Origin: Eonycteris spelaea
Taxonomy: Eukaryota > Chordata > Mammalia > Chiroptera > Pteropodidae
Direction: 5' to 3'
Length of the DNA stretch: 64,000 nucleotides
NCBI GenBank assembly: GCA_003508835.1
Contig: PUFA01000022.1
Coordinates: 8,866,001-8,930,000, forward strand
The position numbers and the translations under genes are program-made. This document shows, piece after piece, positions 48,041 to 58,419 of the stretch. The notes beneath the pieces are model-generated. The model did not search any database. It saw nothing but the letters and a program-made list of their open reading frames with translations, and had not been told where the DNA came from. Positions within the stretch are counted from its first letter, which is position 1. Every line of letters starts with the position of its first letter.

Positions 48041-48369
48041 CCCCATACACATTGTGAACACTTCTCATCAAACCACACTTTTCAGGAGTGACACTGAGAA
48101 AAGGGAAGACAGAACTGTTAGGGAAATCTAGATACCAATTAATTTTGCCCCCTGCTTGCTATGTAACTTTTCAAGCCTCCTTGGTAAGTGGGAATAAGAA
48201 TGTCAATGACTGATGAAAGTTAAAGAAGATGCCTGCAGAATAGGACTCTCATTATATTAATTCCCTCAATATACCTTATTCATAATAAAAATATCAAAGA
48301 GAACAGAGAGAATTACATGAATAAATCTGGCTTCTATCTCACACAAGTACGGGAGACTGGCGTTCTCAG

Positions 48370-48738
48370 TATAGCCGTCCCTCAGTATGTGAAGGGGGTT
48401 GGCTCCAGGACTCCACCCGCCTCGAATGCCAAAATCCAAGGATGCTCGAGTCCCTTACATGAAATGGCAAGTATCTGCATATAACCTATGCATGTCCTCC
48501 TGCATACTTTAAATCATCTCTAGATGACTTGTAATGCCTAATCCAATGTAAATGCTGTGTAAATAGTCGTTATACTGTTGTTCGGGTATCAATAACAAGA
48601 AAAAAATCTGTGCACGTTCAATACAGATGCATCGTAAGCCTAACTATACAGTATACGTCGGCAACAACGTAAAAATTTTTCCCAGCATTTCCCATCCATA
48701 GTTGGATGCAGAACCCGGGGACACAGAAGGCCTGTGTA
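48370..48738. mobile_element. MER2 (TcMar-Tigger) full-length element
   Basis: Full-length non-autonomous Tigger. Left end GCCGTCCCTCAGTATGTG, then GGGTTGGCTCCAGGACTCC, CCAAAATCCAAGGATGCTCG, TATCTGCATATAACCTATGC, ATACTTTAAATCATCTCTAG, CAATGTAAATGCTGTGTAAA, TAGTCGTTATACTGTTG, CCTAACTATACAGTATACG and right end GACACAGAAGGCCTGTG. It is flanked by TA on both sides, as expected for this superfamily. MER2 is a placental-mammal family, which supports the taxonomic reading. Confidence 0.93.
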
Positions 48739-49339
48739 TGGATATTGGTTCACCAGTTGTCCTGTTTCAGGGGAAGTTTCTGATTACCTATAATTAAGGG
48801 CAAATCACAGAGTCAGGCCAGAGGAGACAGGCATTTCAGAGTCCATCTTTGTTATTTAGGCCCATGTCTCCAAAGTGCGGTCAGTGAAGTGCCAGCCACG
48901 TAACTGTTCTGGGTCCTCGTTCTCAGCGGAGGCTCCGGACCCCCGCCCGGGACGCCCTGTACCCCATCCTGGGAGTGGGCCGAGCATATTCTCGATGGGG
49001 TCTACTCAGGGCGCACCTGTGCTCACCAAACATTGTGAATCACTGATGGGGGCAACCGTAAGTATCACTCACGGGGGAATTTTCTTACCAAGGTAAATCC
49101 AGTTGGGCTAGTTGCTTAGAAATTAGACTCAGGAAAAATTTTTCCCCAGGTCTATCTTGGGTTGACAAGCTAAGTCAGACTTCTTATTTTGTTCTGTTTT
49201 AAAAATATAAAGAAAGGAATGTAAATCCTCCAGGACTGGAAAGCCAAGTGTTTGCAGTGGGGTGGCAGAATAACTTGTCAAGTCCTGCAGGTCTATACAA
49301 GGCTGGGAAAGCCACAACTGATTTTTCGGCCAGGGGGCC

Positions 49340-49760
49340 ACTAAGCGAATTAGTTAGCATCTGCTGCATAACAAACCACTCCAAAATTTGGTGGCTTGAA
49401 ATAACTATCATTTATTCGCTCACAATGCTGAAGTCTGATTGGGTGGTTTTTTGGTTTTGACCTGCCTCAGGTGAGACAGGTGTTCTAGGATGGCCTCACT
49501 CACCTGTCTGGAGACTCGGCTGGTGCTGGCTCAGCTCTGGTCCCCAGGGTCTCCCTCGGCAGCCTCACCAGGGCCTCCTGACATGGCGGCCACCCCAAGA
49601 GAGCCGGCGGACGTGTGTGACCCCTGTCACGCAGCAGGCTTGGAAGCTGCACGTCCCTTCAACCCATCAGACAGGTTAAGGACAGCTCGATTTCGAAGGA
49701 GGGGGAAATGAGCTCTACATCTTTGAGGAGGGAGGTGCAGAGATTTGTGACCATTTATGG
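49340..49760 (-). mobile_element. LTR-like interspersed repeat, probably MaLR-related
   Basis: TTAGCATCTGCTGCATAAC, AAACCACTCCAAAATTTGGTGGCTTG, TCATTTATTCGCTCACAATG, GGATGGCCTCACTCACCTG, CGGCTGGTGCTGGCTC and TTTGTGACCATTTATGG follow a known antisense LTR order, with TGCTGCATAACAAACCACCCCAAAA as the family marker. I am confident that it is a repeat, less so of the subfamily. Confidence 0.65.
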
Positions 49761-50009
49761 TTGTGCTTCACAGGGGAGCTGTGGGGACATGTGGGGACAT
49801 TCTGGCGCTGAAAATAGGGTCAAAGTGGATGCGACACTTGTGCCCCTCACACACTCAGTAGTAACTCTCATTCCCTTCACATCCTTTTAAGCTGCATATT
49901 TCTCTCCTTTTCTGGTTTGCACACTCCTTTTCAAAACCAATGAAGCTCTGTATGACACTAAGATTAACAGGACTGCAAACATATAATGGTAACATTTTTC
50001 TCCAAGTTG

Positions 50010-50165
50010 TCCAGAATCAAAACTTCAGAGTCAACTTTGACTTGTCCTCTTCCCTTCTCCTTCACAATTAGTCGCTGCCTAGCCCTGTGGATACCGTCCC
50101 CGCAATACTATTACGTCCCTGGCTGAGGACTCGTGCTACCATCACCCTTCCTCGGTCTCTCGTGA
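50010..50165 (+). mobile_element. L2 LINE fragment
   Basis: AATCAAAACTTCAGAGTC, TTTGACTTGTCCTCTTCCC, CACAATTAGTCGCTGCCTAG and a CTACCATCACC block follow the sense L2 ORF2 3' order. It is diverged. Confidence 0.5.
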
Positions 50166-50179
50166 CCTCCCCACCACTT

Positions 50180-50330
50180 ACTGGTTAGGAGATTTCAGAC
50201 TTAGGTTCCTATGCCCCCCTTTCATCATCTGTAAAACGGGGACAATCATAGACCTATCTGTTAGAGTTGTCATCAGGATTAAAGGCGATATTCTGCATGA
50301 AGTTTGTAGCACAAAGCCTAGTACATCAAG
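50180..50330 (+). mobile_element. MIR SINE
   Basis: TTACTGGTTAGGAG, TTTCATCATCTGTAAAACGG, GGACAATCATAGACC, GTTAGAGTTGTCATCAGG, ATTAAAGGCGAT, and a GTAGCACAAAGCCTAGTAC end. This is a clear sense MIR core and 3' part. Confidence 0.85.
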
Positions 50331-50589
50331 ATGTTCGCTGCGCATCAGCTGTTATATTCGACCTACCGCATTCATCTTTCCTATTTACCAGATTGTTTCT
50401 CCAGTTCAAAAGACATCAGGGAGCCCCCCAAAGGGCCTTTTGATGAAGATCCTTACCCTTTTCCCCCTAAGTCACTCTCTTCCCTCGAGACATGCACCCA
50501 CAAGCACTCAGTGGCCACCTACCTGCCCAGGTGCTGTATCACTGACCTCAAACACTCAAACAGCTCACAGTCTCTGTACTAGGAAGCTC

Positions 50590-50860
50590 ACTGTTCCCTC
50601 AAAAGACCCCCTCTCCTATTACACTCCCTCATTCTCCATTCCAACCCCAGCCTCAAATGACTCTTTCTTCCTTTGAACATCCAACATAACGAATTTGCTT
50701 CTCTCGTGGCACTTATATTATGCCTGGACTAGGATTCTGACTAATCTTACATAATGGACTGCAAGCTCTCGGAACCATATCTCATCATCGAACTTCTGCA
50801 ACTATGTTTAATCTGCTGTCACGCACGTAATAGAACCTCGACGACCATTTTCCAAATTAA
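50590..50860 (+). mobile_element. L2 LINE 3' end
   Basis: ACTGCAAGCTCTCGGAACC, ATATCTCATCATCGAAC and a CACGTAATAGAACCTCGACG end correspond to the L2 3' UTR (TGTAAGCTCC...GGGACC...CATAGTAGGCGCTCAATAAA). It may be the 3' end of the same L2 as the fragment at 50.0 kb, interrupted by the MIR. Confidence 0.6.
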
Positions 50861-51121
50861 GAGATAGGACTAGCACCCGCCTTATCAAGGTTTCGGACTC
50901 ATATCAGGCTGTAGCTGAGCTGATGTAATAACAAACCATAAAATCAGTGCGTTCTATTGTCCTTCTACCAACACAAATGTGCACGATTCATTGCTTCGGC
51001 CTCTTCCTACAGATTTTTGAAGAATTTGTAGGAGCAAGAGGTTCTCAAAGCTCTCACTCGCTCTTGATTTTCTGCCCCTTTTCATAGGACCTGTGGGTAA
51101 ACTATCATCTCTGACTAATGC

Positions 51122-51256
51122 TATTTTAAATTGACCCAATGGTGTTTAAAGTTATTGGATGGCATTTTAAATGGATCTAATTTAATTAATCTGATTTAAT
51201 TAAATGGCTTGTCCACCTGATGTTATTTAAATTAACCCGATGGTATTTTAAATTTA
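51122..51256. repeat. Degenerate 20-bp AT-rich tandem array
   Basis: Units of about 20 bp of the form (A)CCCGATGGTATTTTAAATT recur as GACCCAATGGTGTTTAAA, TTGGATGGCATTTTAAA, CACCTGATGTTATTTAAA and AACCCGATGGTATTTTAAA. TTTAAA cores sit near 51127, 51146, 51166, 51227 and 51248. Two TTTAATTAA words fill the centre. Confidence 0.65.
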
Positions 51257-51302
51257 TCACAGTCCAGAAGTTAACCAGCATCAATAAAACTGGTTTAGGG
51301 CC

Positions 51303-51489
51303 ACGGTTCTCAAAGTGTGGTCCCTGGACCAGCAACAGCATCAGGATTGCTCGGGGACTCATTAGAAATGCAAAGTCTCAGAACCAAACCCAAACTCACT
51401 GAGTCAGCAGGTCAGCGGGTGGGGCCCAGGAGACTATGTTTCAATACACTTCGGGTGATTCTGATGTATGTTTTGTTTGAGAACCCCTG
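51303..51489 (-). mobile_element. MER5A-like hAT-Charlie MITE, near full length
   Basis: GGTTCTCAAAGTGTGGTCCC, TGGACCAGCAACAGCATCAG, ACTCATTAGAAATGCAAAG, CTCACTGAGTCAGCAGG, GGTGGGGCCCAGGAGAC and GGGTGATTCTGATGTATG, ending in TTTGAGAACCCCTGG. Both terminal inverted repeats (GGTTCTCAAA and TTTGAGAACC) are visible. Confidence 0.92.
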
Positions 51490-51494
51490 GTAAA

Positions 51495-52690
51495 CAGACA
51501 GAGCCACAGTTGGGGGCAAATAAACTGGTAATGCACATGGAAGATGGGAAACAAATTCTGGATGAAAATGAACTATTCCTGGGTTACAGTTCGCACAGAT
51601 TTGCAGAAGACCAGCAGAGAGAGCAGATGAGTGCCTGGCTGAGACCCAGCTTCCATGATTGGCCAAAGTATAAGATGTGCATCTGTTTACTCTGGAAATA
51701 AGGGGACAGGGACTGTGTCTTAATGTGACAGTCAGCACCCAGGGTTATTTTTAGGGCTGAGTGTCTGCTTCGCAGGTCGAAGTAGAAAGGTCTGAAAGAT
51801 TTAGAACATGCTTTGAAGAATGCAGTACGTAAAATGTCTTGGAATTTGGATTTTCCCTTCACAATGAAGATTCAGACATGCAAGAAAGGAGCAGAGTGAT
51901 TGATTTGTGACAGAGTTTGCAATACAGAGGAGCCAGCCAGCCTCACCTGCAGGTATCCAAGTATGCAAAGCAGTGGCCAGGTGGCTCAGGGCCTCATCTG
52001 ATCTCCCTGAGATGGCCGCTGACAGCACACGCATTCTCACACCATCACGTGAGATAGAATTACCTTATTAACCTCTATGACCCCCGAGGCCAAGGAACTC
52101 CAATCACATTTTGCCGCATAGCGACCTCTTATCTTCATTAAGTCTAGCGACAGCTTTCCTGCCTTAGCCTATGTTTTGAGACCCATTGCTAGCTAGGTCA
52201 AGTTACGCAAAATCTCTGGCTTTCCGGAAAAAAAAAATGCGTAGGGGCACAGAAAAGTTTGAAATTCATTCTCTGCCGATTGTTTTTGGCTAAGTTCCTT
52301 AATCAAAGGATTTTCGGTGATTTCTTAGAGAATCAAATTAGAGCAAATTAGAGATTTAACTCTCTGTTTCAGACAATGTGCAAGAGAGGTATAGAGAGAA
52401 AGAGTAAAGCATAACGAGATTCAAGGAACTTCCGTGGAGACAAGTGTCTTGAACAGAATGCCAAAACTTTTACATATTGGCGTGTGATAAGGGCTAACAG
52501 GACCCAGTGGGAAGTCGAAGTGGAACTGAAACTAGAAGTAGCTACATAAAATTGTGATTGGAAAGCATTACAGAGAAAGTAAGTTGCATTCTTCATCCAG
52601 TGCAGATTCTACCTGACCATTTAATGTCACCAGTCATATAGAAAGTGACATTCCTTGACGAACAGCTTGACATAAGTTTGGGTCGTGTGG
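51495..52690. other. Single-copy DNA, nothing recognised
   Basis: AT-balanced, short frames (up to 108 codons) without domains. No repeat recognised. Confidence 0.5.
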
Positions 52691-52699
52691 TCCCATTAA

Positions 52700-52795
52700 T
52701 TTTTTCCAACTTGATTGAGGTATAAGTGACATGAAATTAGAATATATTTAAAGTACACGACATGAGGATATGATATGCATCTAAGGTCCCAGTAA
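52700..52795 (-). mobile_element. L1M 3' UTR fragment, antisense
   Basis: TTCCAACTTGATTGAGGTAT, AAGTGACATGAAATTAGAAT, ATATTTAAAGTACACGACATG and GATATGATATGCATC follow the well-known antisense L1M block TTATTGAGGTATAATTGACA...AGGTGTACAACATGATG...GATATACATATAC. Confidence 0.75.
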
Positions 52796-52994
52796 TTTTA
52801 AAAGGGACTGACTTTATAATGTTCTCTTCTCCCCTCCTTCCCACCCCCCACCCCCGTCAGAACCTAAGACCAACGAACTTGCTAACAAATGCATTTTAAG
52901 ATGAAGAATCTCTCATCCTCGACAAAGCTGAGAAGAACTATCAGTAGAGTTAAGACACTATGAAATTCTTCCTAGATTCTCTGCCATCCCTTCT

Positions 52995-53110
52995 CACCGT
53001 ACAGATTCAAGGTGATTTATTCGGTACACAAATACTCACTGAGCCCCTAATAAGTTCCAGACGCTGTGCTGGAAACTGGGAACACAGTCAAGGAATTCGC
53101 AGTCAAACGC
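52995..53110 (-). mobile_element. L2 LINE 3' terminus, antisense
   Basis: TTCGGTACACAAATACTCACTG, AGCCCCTAATAAGTTCCAG, ACGCTGTGCTGGAAACTGGG and AACACAGTCAAGG match the inverted L2 end (CAACAAATATTTATTGAGCGCC...TGTGCCAGGCACTGTGC...GGGGATACAG). Confidence 0.8.
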
Positions 53111-53114
53111 GGCA

Positions 53115-55090
53115 GACCAAACCTTCCTCAGAGTCCCCTGACGTGCTTATGAAAGATAGGCTTAGGCCAACTGGCCTTCAGCCAAAGCTCTTGGACCATG
53201 AGGGGAGTCTCAGCAAAAGGGGCGCAGGCCGTTGCAACTTGAACTTAGCTGTACTGGCATGTGTGTTGGGGTCGGGTGGAGGGTCCAGTGACTCCACAGA
53301 AGAAGAAAGTGGAGGAGGTGATTTGAGTGTAAGAACCTACTCCTAATTTCCATCCTTTGGACTTTAATATATCTGAACTTGAATTTTCAAAGAGATTTAC
53401 TAATTGAACTTTAATTTCTCCCTGGAAATTTGGTAATGGGAGAAACTTATATCCAACTTTGGGGTATCTCTATCTATATGGTTGACATTTTGTTATTAGA
53501 TCGTGGCGTCATCTAATCTCCTTATAGATTCTCCAATATGCTATGCTGAACAATAGGGCTGGAGGGGACAGGGTGCTGTCCTCAACAGCCATGTGCTGTG
53601 AGCACCGTCTTTAGGCAGCAGCAGACACCTGTTTGAGGTCTGTCAGGTGCATGTTCTGACTAGGCCCCCAGATATTAAACTTCTCTGGTTGCACTGTTGC
53701 TCACGGTTACGAGTGGGGCTGGGACTGGAAACTGTGGCGAACGCAGTGGTTCTGGGAAACCAAACAGACTTACACCGAAGTCTTCAAAGGCCAGGCCCAG
53801 AAGCCCCAGGAGCGGCGTTCGGGAAGCGAGGTTTCAAGACTTCCAGGCTCCCGTTGTCAGAGCCAGACCCAGACTGCGGCTGCGGCCCAGAGAGCCAGCC
53901 AGTGGCCTCACGGCGTGAGCCCGGAAGGACAGCGTCGGCACCACCTGGGAAGCTGCTGTTCCCACGTCACGTGGTCAGCGGGATTCCAGAAAATCCCCTC
54001 TGTGCCGAGGCGCCCACCGTCACGACCTTGAGACACAGAGCTCGAGGTCGCACGATGCTGGGAATGTGAACGGAGGTGGGGATGCCCCGCAATCTATCAC
54101 TCAAGCCGGGTGAACTGAACGGTCACTTTGTCAAACCAGACTCACACCAATCGGAGACGTGACCCCAAATCACGCTGCACCAGTCCTTCTAAGGACATAA
54201 GCAATCGAGAGCCTGAGGCAAAGCAGGGCGCTGGCTGGGGTGCCCACGTGACCGCCAGGCCTCCGTTCCCACGTCGGACACGCGCCCTCTGCCCCAGACT
54301 AATATCATCATTACTCTGGGGTCTCGAGATGAGGTTTACCTGTCACCTCACTCAGCAAGGAGTTTCCAAGTTGACAAAACATCCCCATTTTCTGCCCAGA
54401 CAACGTGATCTCACCCCGGGATAAATCTATAGCATCCAGGCTTGTTGGCCGTGGGAATCCTACAGCAGGGACAGCCCACTAAGAATGTCCCGTACACGGC
54501 GCTCTCCCACTGAATACCATTAGCCTGCCGGGAGGTCGTTGCTGGCTTGACCACAGGGGTGAAACCAGGTCACCCCCGTCCCGCTCTGGAAGCACCCCCC
54601 AGGGACCAGAGTCAAAACGGACCACAGGCAAGCTGTTTCAACCGCTTCCCCTCCACCCGGACACTCTTTGGAGGGAAAGGAAAGGCCCTGTTAATAATTC
54701 TGTCAAGACAACAGGTATGAACTGGGACCAACCCGATGTACCAGGATGTACCGTCACCCAACACTGGGAGTTGGTGGGAGGAGGAAGAGAAATGAGATTT
54801 CAAATGCAGGGAACCAGAAGCTAGTCCATGGGAAATTATTTTAATCTTTAGACATGGGAAACTGTAACCGGAGAGTTCTCATTGAAGCCAAGTCGAAACA
54901 AAAGTTCTTTTCTGTCAAGAATATACTTGATAAAACATGATATGCAATTATAAACGCACTAGATTTTTCTTTTGATGAGAATTCTGCAACATAGAATTTA
55001 TCATAACTCCTTTATCATAGGCTGAAATCCTATACTTTTATTAAATGAATTTGTCTGTGTGTGATATCACATGATTTATGTATTCTCAGC
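53115..55090. other. Single-copy DNA, nothing recognised
   Basis: GC-rich centre (53.7-54.3 kb) with a 140-codon plus-strand frame of no recognisable content; AT-rich right part. No repeat recognised. Confidence 0.45.
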
Positions 55091-55092
55091 TC

Positions 55093-55155
55093 TAAATAAA
55101 ATAAAATAAAATAAATAAAATAAAATAAAATAAAATAAAATAAAATAAAATAAAA
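55093..55155. repeat. AAAAT pentanucleotide repeat
   Basis: About twelve TAAAA units with one TAAA variant near the start. Confidence 0.96.
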
Positions 55156-55374
55156 GGTTGGATCAATCATGCTAAAGGAAGGACTGAATAATCTTTCTAA
55201 TCTCGCTAGAGAAATTGATATTACAAATCATCATCATGAAAAGAAGCCAGCAGAGTCTGCTGCCCAAAAAAGTGGGGGGGGGGGAGGTATCCTAAAAAAT
55301 AAATTAATAAAAATAGTATGTTATTTTCTCGATTTTGTGACATTTATGATATTTTCGGCTGTGTGAGCTGCCAT

Positions 55375-55555
55375 GTGGTGAGGTAGGAGGAGTCAGACAG
55401 ATATGATTCGAATCCTGCCCCCCCTTTACTAATCAGAGGGCCTTGGACAAGCCCCTTCACCTCTGGAGCCACAGTCTCCCCACCTGTAAGATGGGCAAAC
55501 ATGCATGGCCTGCATCGTACGGATACCGTGACGGTTACACACGCTCGGTGCATAA
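55375..55555 (+). mobile_element. MIR SINE
   Basis: TAGGAGGAGTCAGACAG, ATTCGAATCCTGCCC, TACTAATCAGAGGGCCTTGG, ACAAGCCCCTTCACCTCTGG, CAGTCTCCCCACCTGTAAG and ATGGGCAAACATGC are in full sense MIR order. CpG has been retained or regained at several sites. Confidence 0.88.
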
Positions 55556-55559
55556 AACG

Positions 55560-55725
55560 AGCTTGACCTGTTGCGTAAGAAGTACGCCACTGGTGCTAAC
55601 AATTAAGGAGGCCAGTTCCTTGACCGCGCTGAGCTCCGTTCCCGCCCTTACAAACAAGGACCGACAATACCCGTCTGACGGAAATGCGAGGATTCAAGGT
55701 TATTAAATGCACTGGCATTGAATGG
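55560..55725 (+). mobile_element. MIR SINE, second in tandem
   Basis: AGTTCCTTGACCGCGCTGAG, CTCCGTTCCCGCCCTTAC, AAGGACCGACAATACCCG, ATGCGAGGATTCAAGG and TATTAAATGCACTGGC match the MIR central and 3' blocks. It is the same orientation as the MIR just upstream. Confidence 0.75.
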
Positions 55726-55729
55726 GCAT

Positions 55730-57005
55730 CTATAAATTAAAATGATGGTCTCCCAATAACAGGGCCCAGTGAGCCAACGAGTCCCTCCTCACGGCTTCCT
55801 CAGGGACAGGTACCAGTCCACCTGGGAGAAGTTCAGGACCTGGCGGCCACCCCCAGACTCCGGGCCACCAGCCCTGCTGCTCTGGTTTAGGACTATGGAG
55901 ACCAAGGTTGCCTTGTACTCCGTTCTGAATAAAAGCATCTAGCCTTAGGGCGACAGGATGTCTGCCTTTTACATTTTGTTTCATGGTTTTTCTTTTTCCT
56001 CTCTTTTTCAAGTTTGCAGTGTTTGTTTTATGACACGCTGTATGGAAAAAAAAAAAGTTGTTAATTGGAATGCTGGGATCTCCCCACGCCTAGAAATTAA
56101 ACGATACACTTGGGTCCCAAGAAGAAATGGGTATTGATTCCCTTTAACTGTCAGGGATGTTCTCTGACTTCCAACACGCTCCGTTCCCTTCCTCCGCAGG
56201 CAGAAAACAGCATATTTTAGGTAATGCGGCCTGACTGACTTATGCAAGGGCTGGAAGCCTTCATTTAAAAAGCAAAAGCACTCAACACCCGAGACGAGGT
56301 CATCGCAATGTTGTACTTGGAGAAAACGATGAAAAAATCGGCACTTTCACTGAACTTCGACCTCTGGTGTCAATGTAATCCACTCTCTGACTTCTACTCA
56401 TTTCTGAACCACTGAGGCCTGTGCGTTACTCGTAGAGGCATTCCTTGGAGATAAGGCCGAAGAATGAATTTTACTTCTGAGATTCTGCACTTAGAAGCCA
56501 GGGGGCTGCAAAGACACAGGATGTAAACTGAGGACAGAGGGAGGGAGGGAAAAAAGGGCGTCAGCTCTGTGTCTACACCCAGCACCCGCCTACGCGTCTG
56601 ACAACCATACTGCCAGCTCTGAGCCCATCTTTGGGACTCGCGCCCAGGCAAGGTTTGGGGGTTTTGCTTCTTTTTTAATAAGACGGACCCTAATGGAACA
56701 ACAGCTCTCAGGGAGGGAGAATCACCAGTACAATCCCAAGCAATTCCCACGCATCATTCTGTTAAGCTGTTTAATCTACAAGTCTGAATGAGAGAGACCC
56801 ATGTTTTCCACCCGGAACAGCGGGGCTGGGCCACTCCACACCACACACACACACACACACACAGGCCTGGGATACACCCAGCTCTGACCCCGGGCTCCGC
56901 GCATCGCACTGCGCTTCCCAGCCGGGGTCGGGTCTGACCCATGGTCAGCCTCACCCTCAGCTCACACCTCAGTCCTGATGCTCGACGCCCCCCACACCAC
57001 CACGG
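55730..57005. other. Single-copy DNA with a CA tract at 56.84 kb
   Basis: No gene recognised. A CA microsatellite lies at 56840-56863. Frames up to 118 codons have no domain. Confidence 0.5.
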
Positions 57006-57010
57006 GCGGC

Positions 57011-57022
57011 GGGGGGGGGGGG
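57011..57022. repeat. G12 homopolymer
   Basis: Twelve G residues between GGGCGGC and CGCTGG. The local G runs could fold as a quadruplex. Similar G runs occur near 55.27, 57.50, 37.85 and 36.52 kb. Confidence 0.85.
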
Positions 57023-57125
57023 CGCTGGAAACCTGCTACAAAAATAGAGCTGAAGGTCATCTTTGTAGACGACACAATTTAAATATGGGTATCTGTATGT
57101 ATGTACATGTCTGTGCGCGCACGTA

Positions 57126-57153
57126 TGTGTGTGTGTATACACACACACACACA
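57126..57153. repeat. Self-complementary TG/CA microsatellite
   Basis: A TG run meets a CA run through TATA, giving GTGTGTGTGTATACACACAC, a perfect palindrome. Alternating purine-pyrimidine symmetry makes Z-DNA or cruciform formation plausible. Confidence 0.88.
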
Positions 57154-57624
57154 CCCTAGAGCCAGATACATAGGCATAGTAAGTGTAGATTTTAACTGAC
57201 ACATGTTGTTTAGGCAATTTATATGTACATGGATTGTACATTGTGTCTTTCTCTCTCCTTCCTTCCTTCCTTTCGTCTATTTCAGGCCAGAATCCCCAGG
57301 AACTATCTATACTGGCAAAGAGTGGCAGAAAGTCCTGGACAGGCTTGGGGTCTGTTGCTGTCTAAGCTCTCCCAGAATTTTTGGACGTCCAGCTCCAAAA
57401 CACTTCACACAGCAGGGCTTTTCATTCCAACTGCAGCCCCCAGAGTAAGCCCACACCTGCCGAAAATCCTGCGCCATTATCTGAGATACAGCCAAGTCAC
57501 GGGGGGCGGAGGGGGGGGCTAACTGCCCAAGAAAACGAATGTAATGAATACAATGACTATTATATATTCATTAACGAACGAAGGTAACGAATATAATGAA
57601 GTTGACCCACCGCTACGAGCAAAG

Positions 57625-57835
57625 TACAGAGCAGGCTCGGGCTAAACTCTCGGCTCTCCCACTCATCGGCTCCGTGAGCTTGAGGCACAGAACCTTGCTC
57701 AGCCTCCAGTTCTTCAGCTGTAAAATGGGGAGAAATCCGCCCAGCCCCTCAGGTTGTCCTGCGGATTAATGAGGTGAGGCTGCAAAGCGTTCAGCGAGCC
57801 AGTGCCTGGCTGTGTCGCGGCTGGAACAACAGTGC
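57625..57835 (+). mobile_element. MIR SINE
   Basis: GGCTCGGGCTAAACTCTCGG, CTCCCACTCATCGGCTCCG, TGAGCTTGAGGCACAG, AGTTCTTCAGCTGTAAAATG, GGGAGAAATCCGCCC, GGTTGTCCTGCGGATTAATG and AGCCAGTGCCTGGC are in complete sense MIR order. Confidence 0.9.
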
Positions 57836-58419
57836 TGATCGATGGTAGAGGCTACGAATAAGACCCGGGCTTCGAGCTACTTTTAGGGCAAAGCAGAACC
57901 CGGGCAGTTAGCATCCCACTGGAAGGTCGGCGTCCCTGGGAGGCAGAGTAACAAAAGGAGGCTCCAGCTCCCTCCTCTCTGAGCTCTCCACTGGGAAGGG
58001 CTCCCTGCTGTGGGGCGGGTCGCCACTCCCGCTGCGGCTGGTCACTGTCTGGGAGTCCTGGACACAGGCTTCAGATGGATGCCCCGCCTCTCTGAGGGGG
58101 CCAGCACAGAGGGACACGGGCAGCCAGCAGCTCCTGTCATTGTGCCCGCTCTTTATTCTCCACATCCCTCGACCTGAGGCCACGCAGGGAAGCGTATCAG
58201 ATTTCCCTGAAAGGTTGGAAGGATGAAAGGGAGCTCCATGTAGAGAGAGCTCACGACACTCTGGCAGGGCGGACGTTCCCGTGTTCTCGGGGGCCGGGCC
58301 CTGAGAGGTGCCTGCTCCTCAGAGAGGGGCCCGGTCCCCCTCCTCCCGCCATCCCTCAACGACACGCCTTTCCTCGCCCCTCTGCTGCAGAGACGGGCGT
58401 GCTTCAGACTCCTCTGCCT

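Noticed and set aside
49340..49760. 73-codon frame (49490-49711) as a coding exon
   Set aside because: It lies within an LTR-like interspersed repeat.
53920..54060. MER5-type MITE suggested by GGCACCACCTGGGAAGC
   Set aside because: Only one short block fits, and the terminal repeats are absent.
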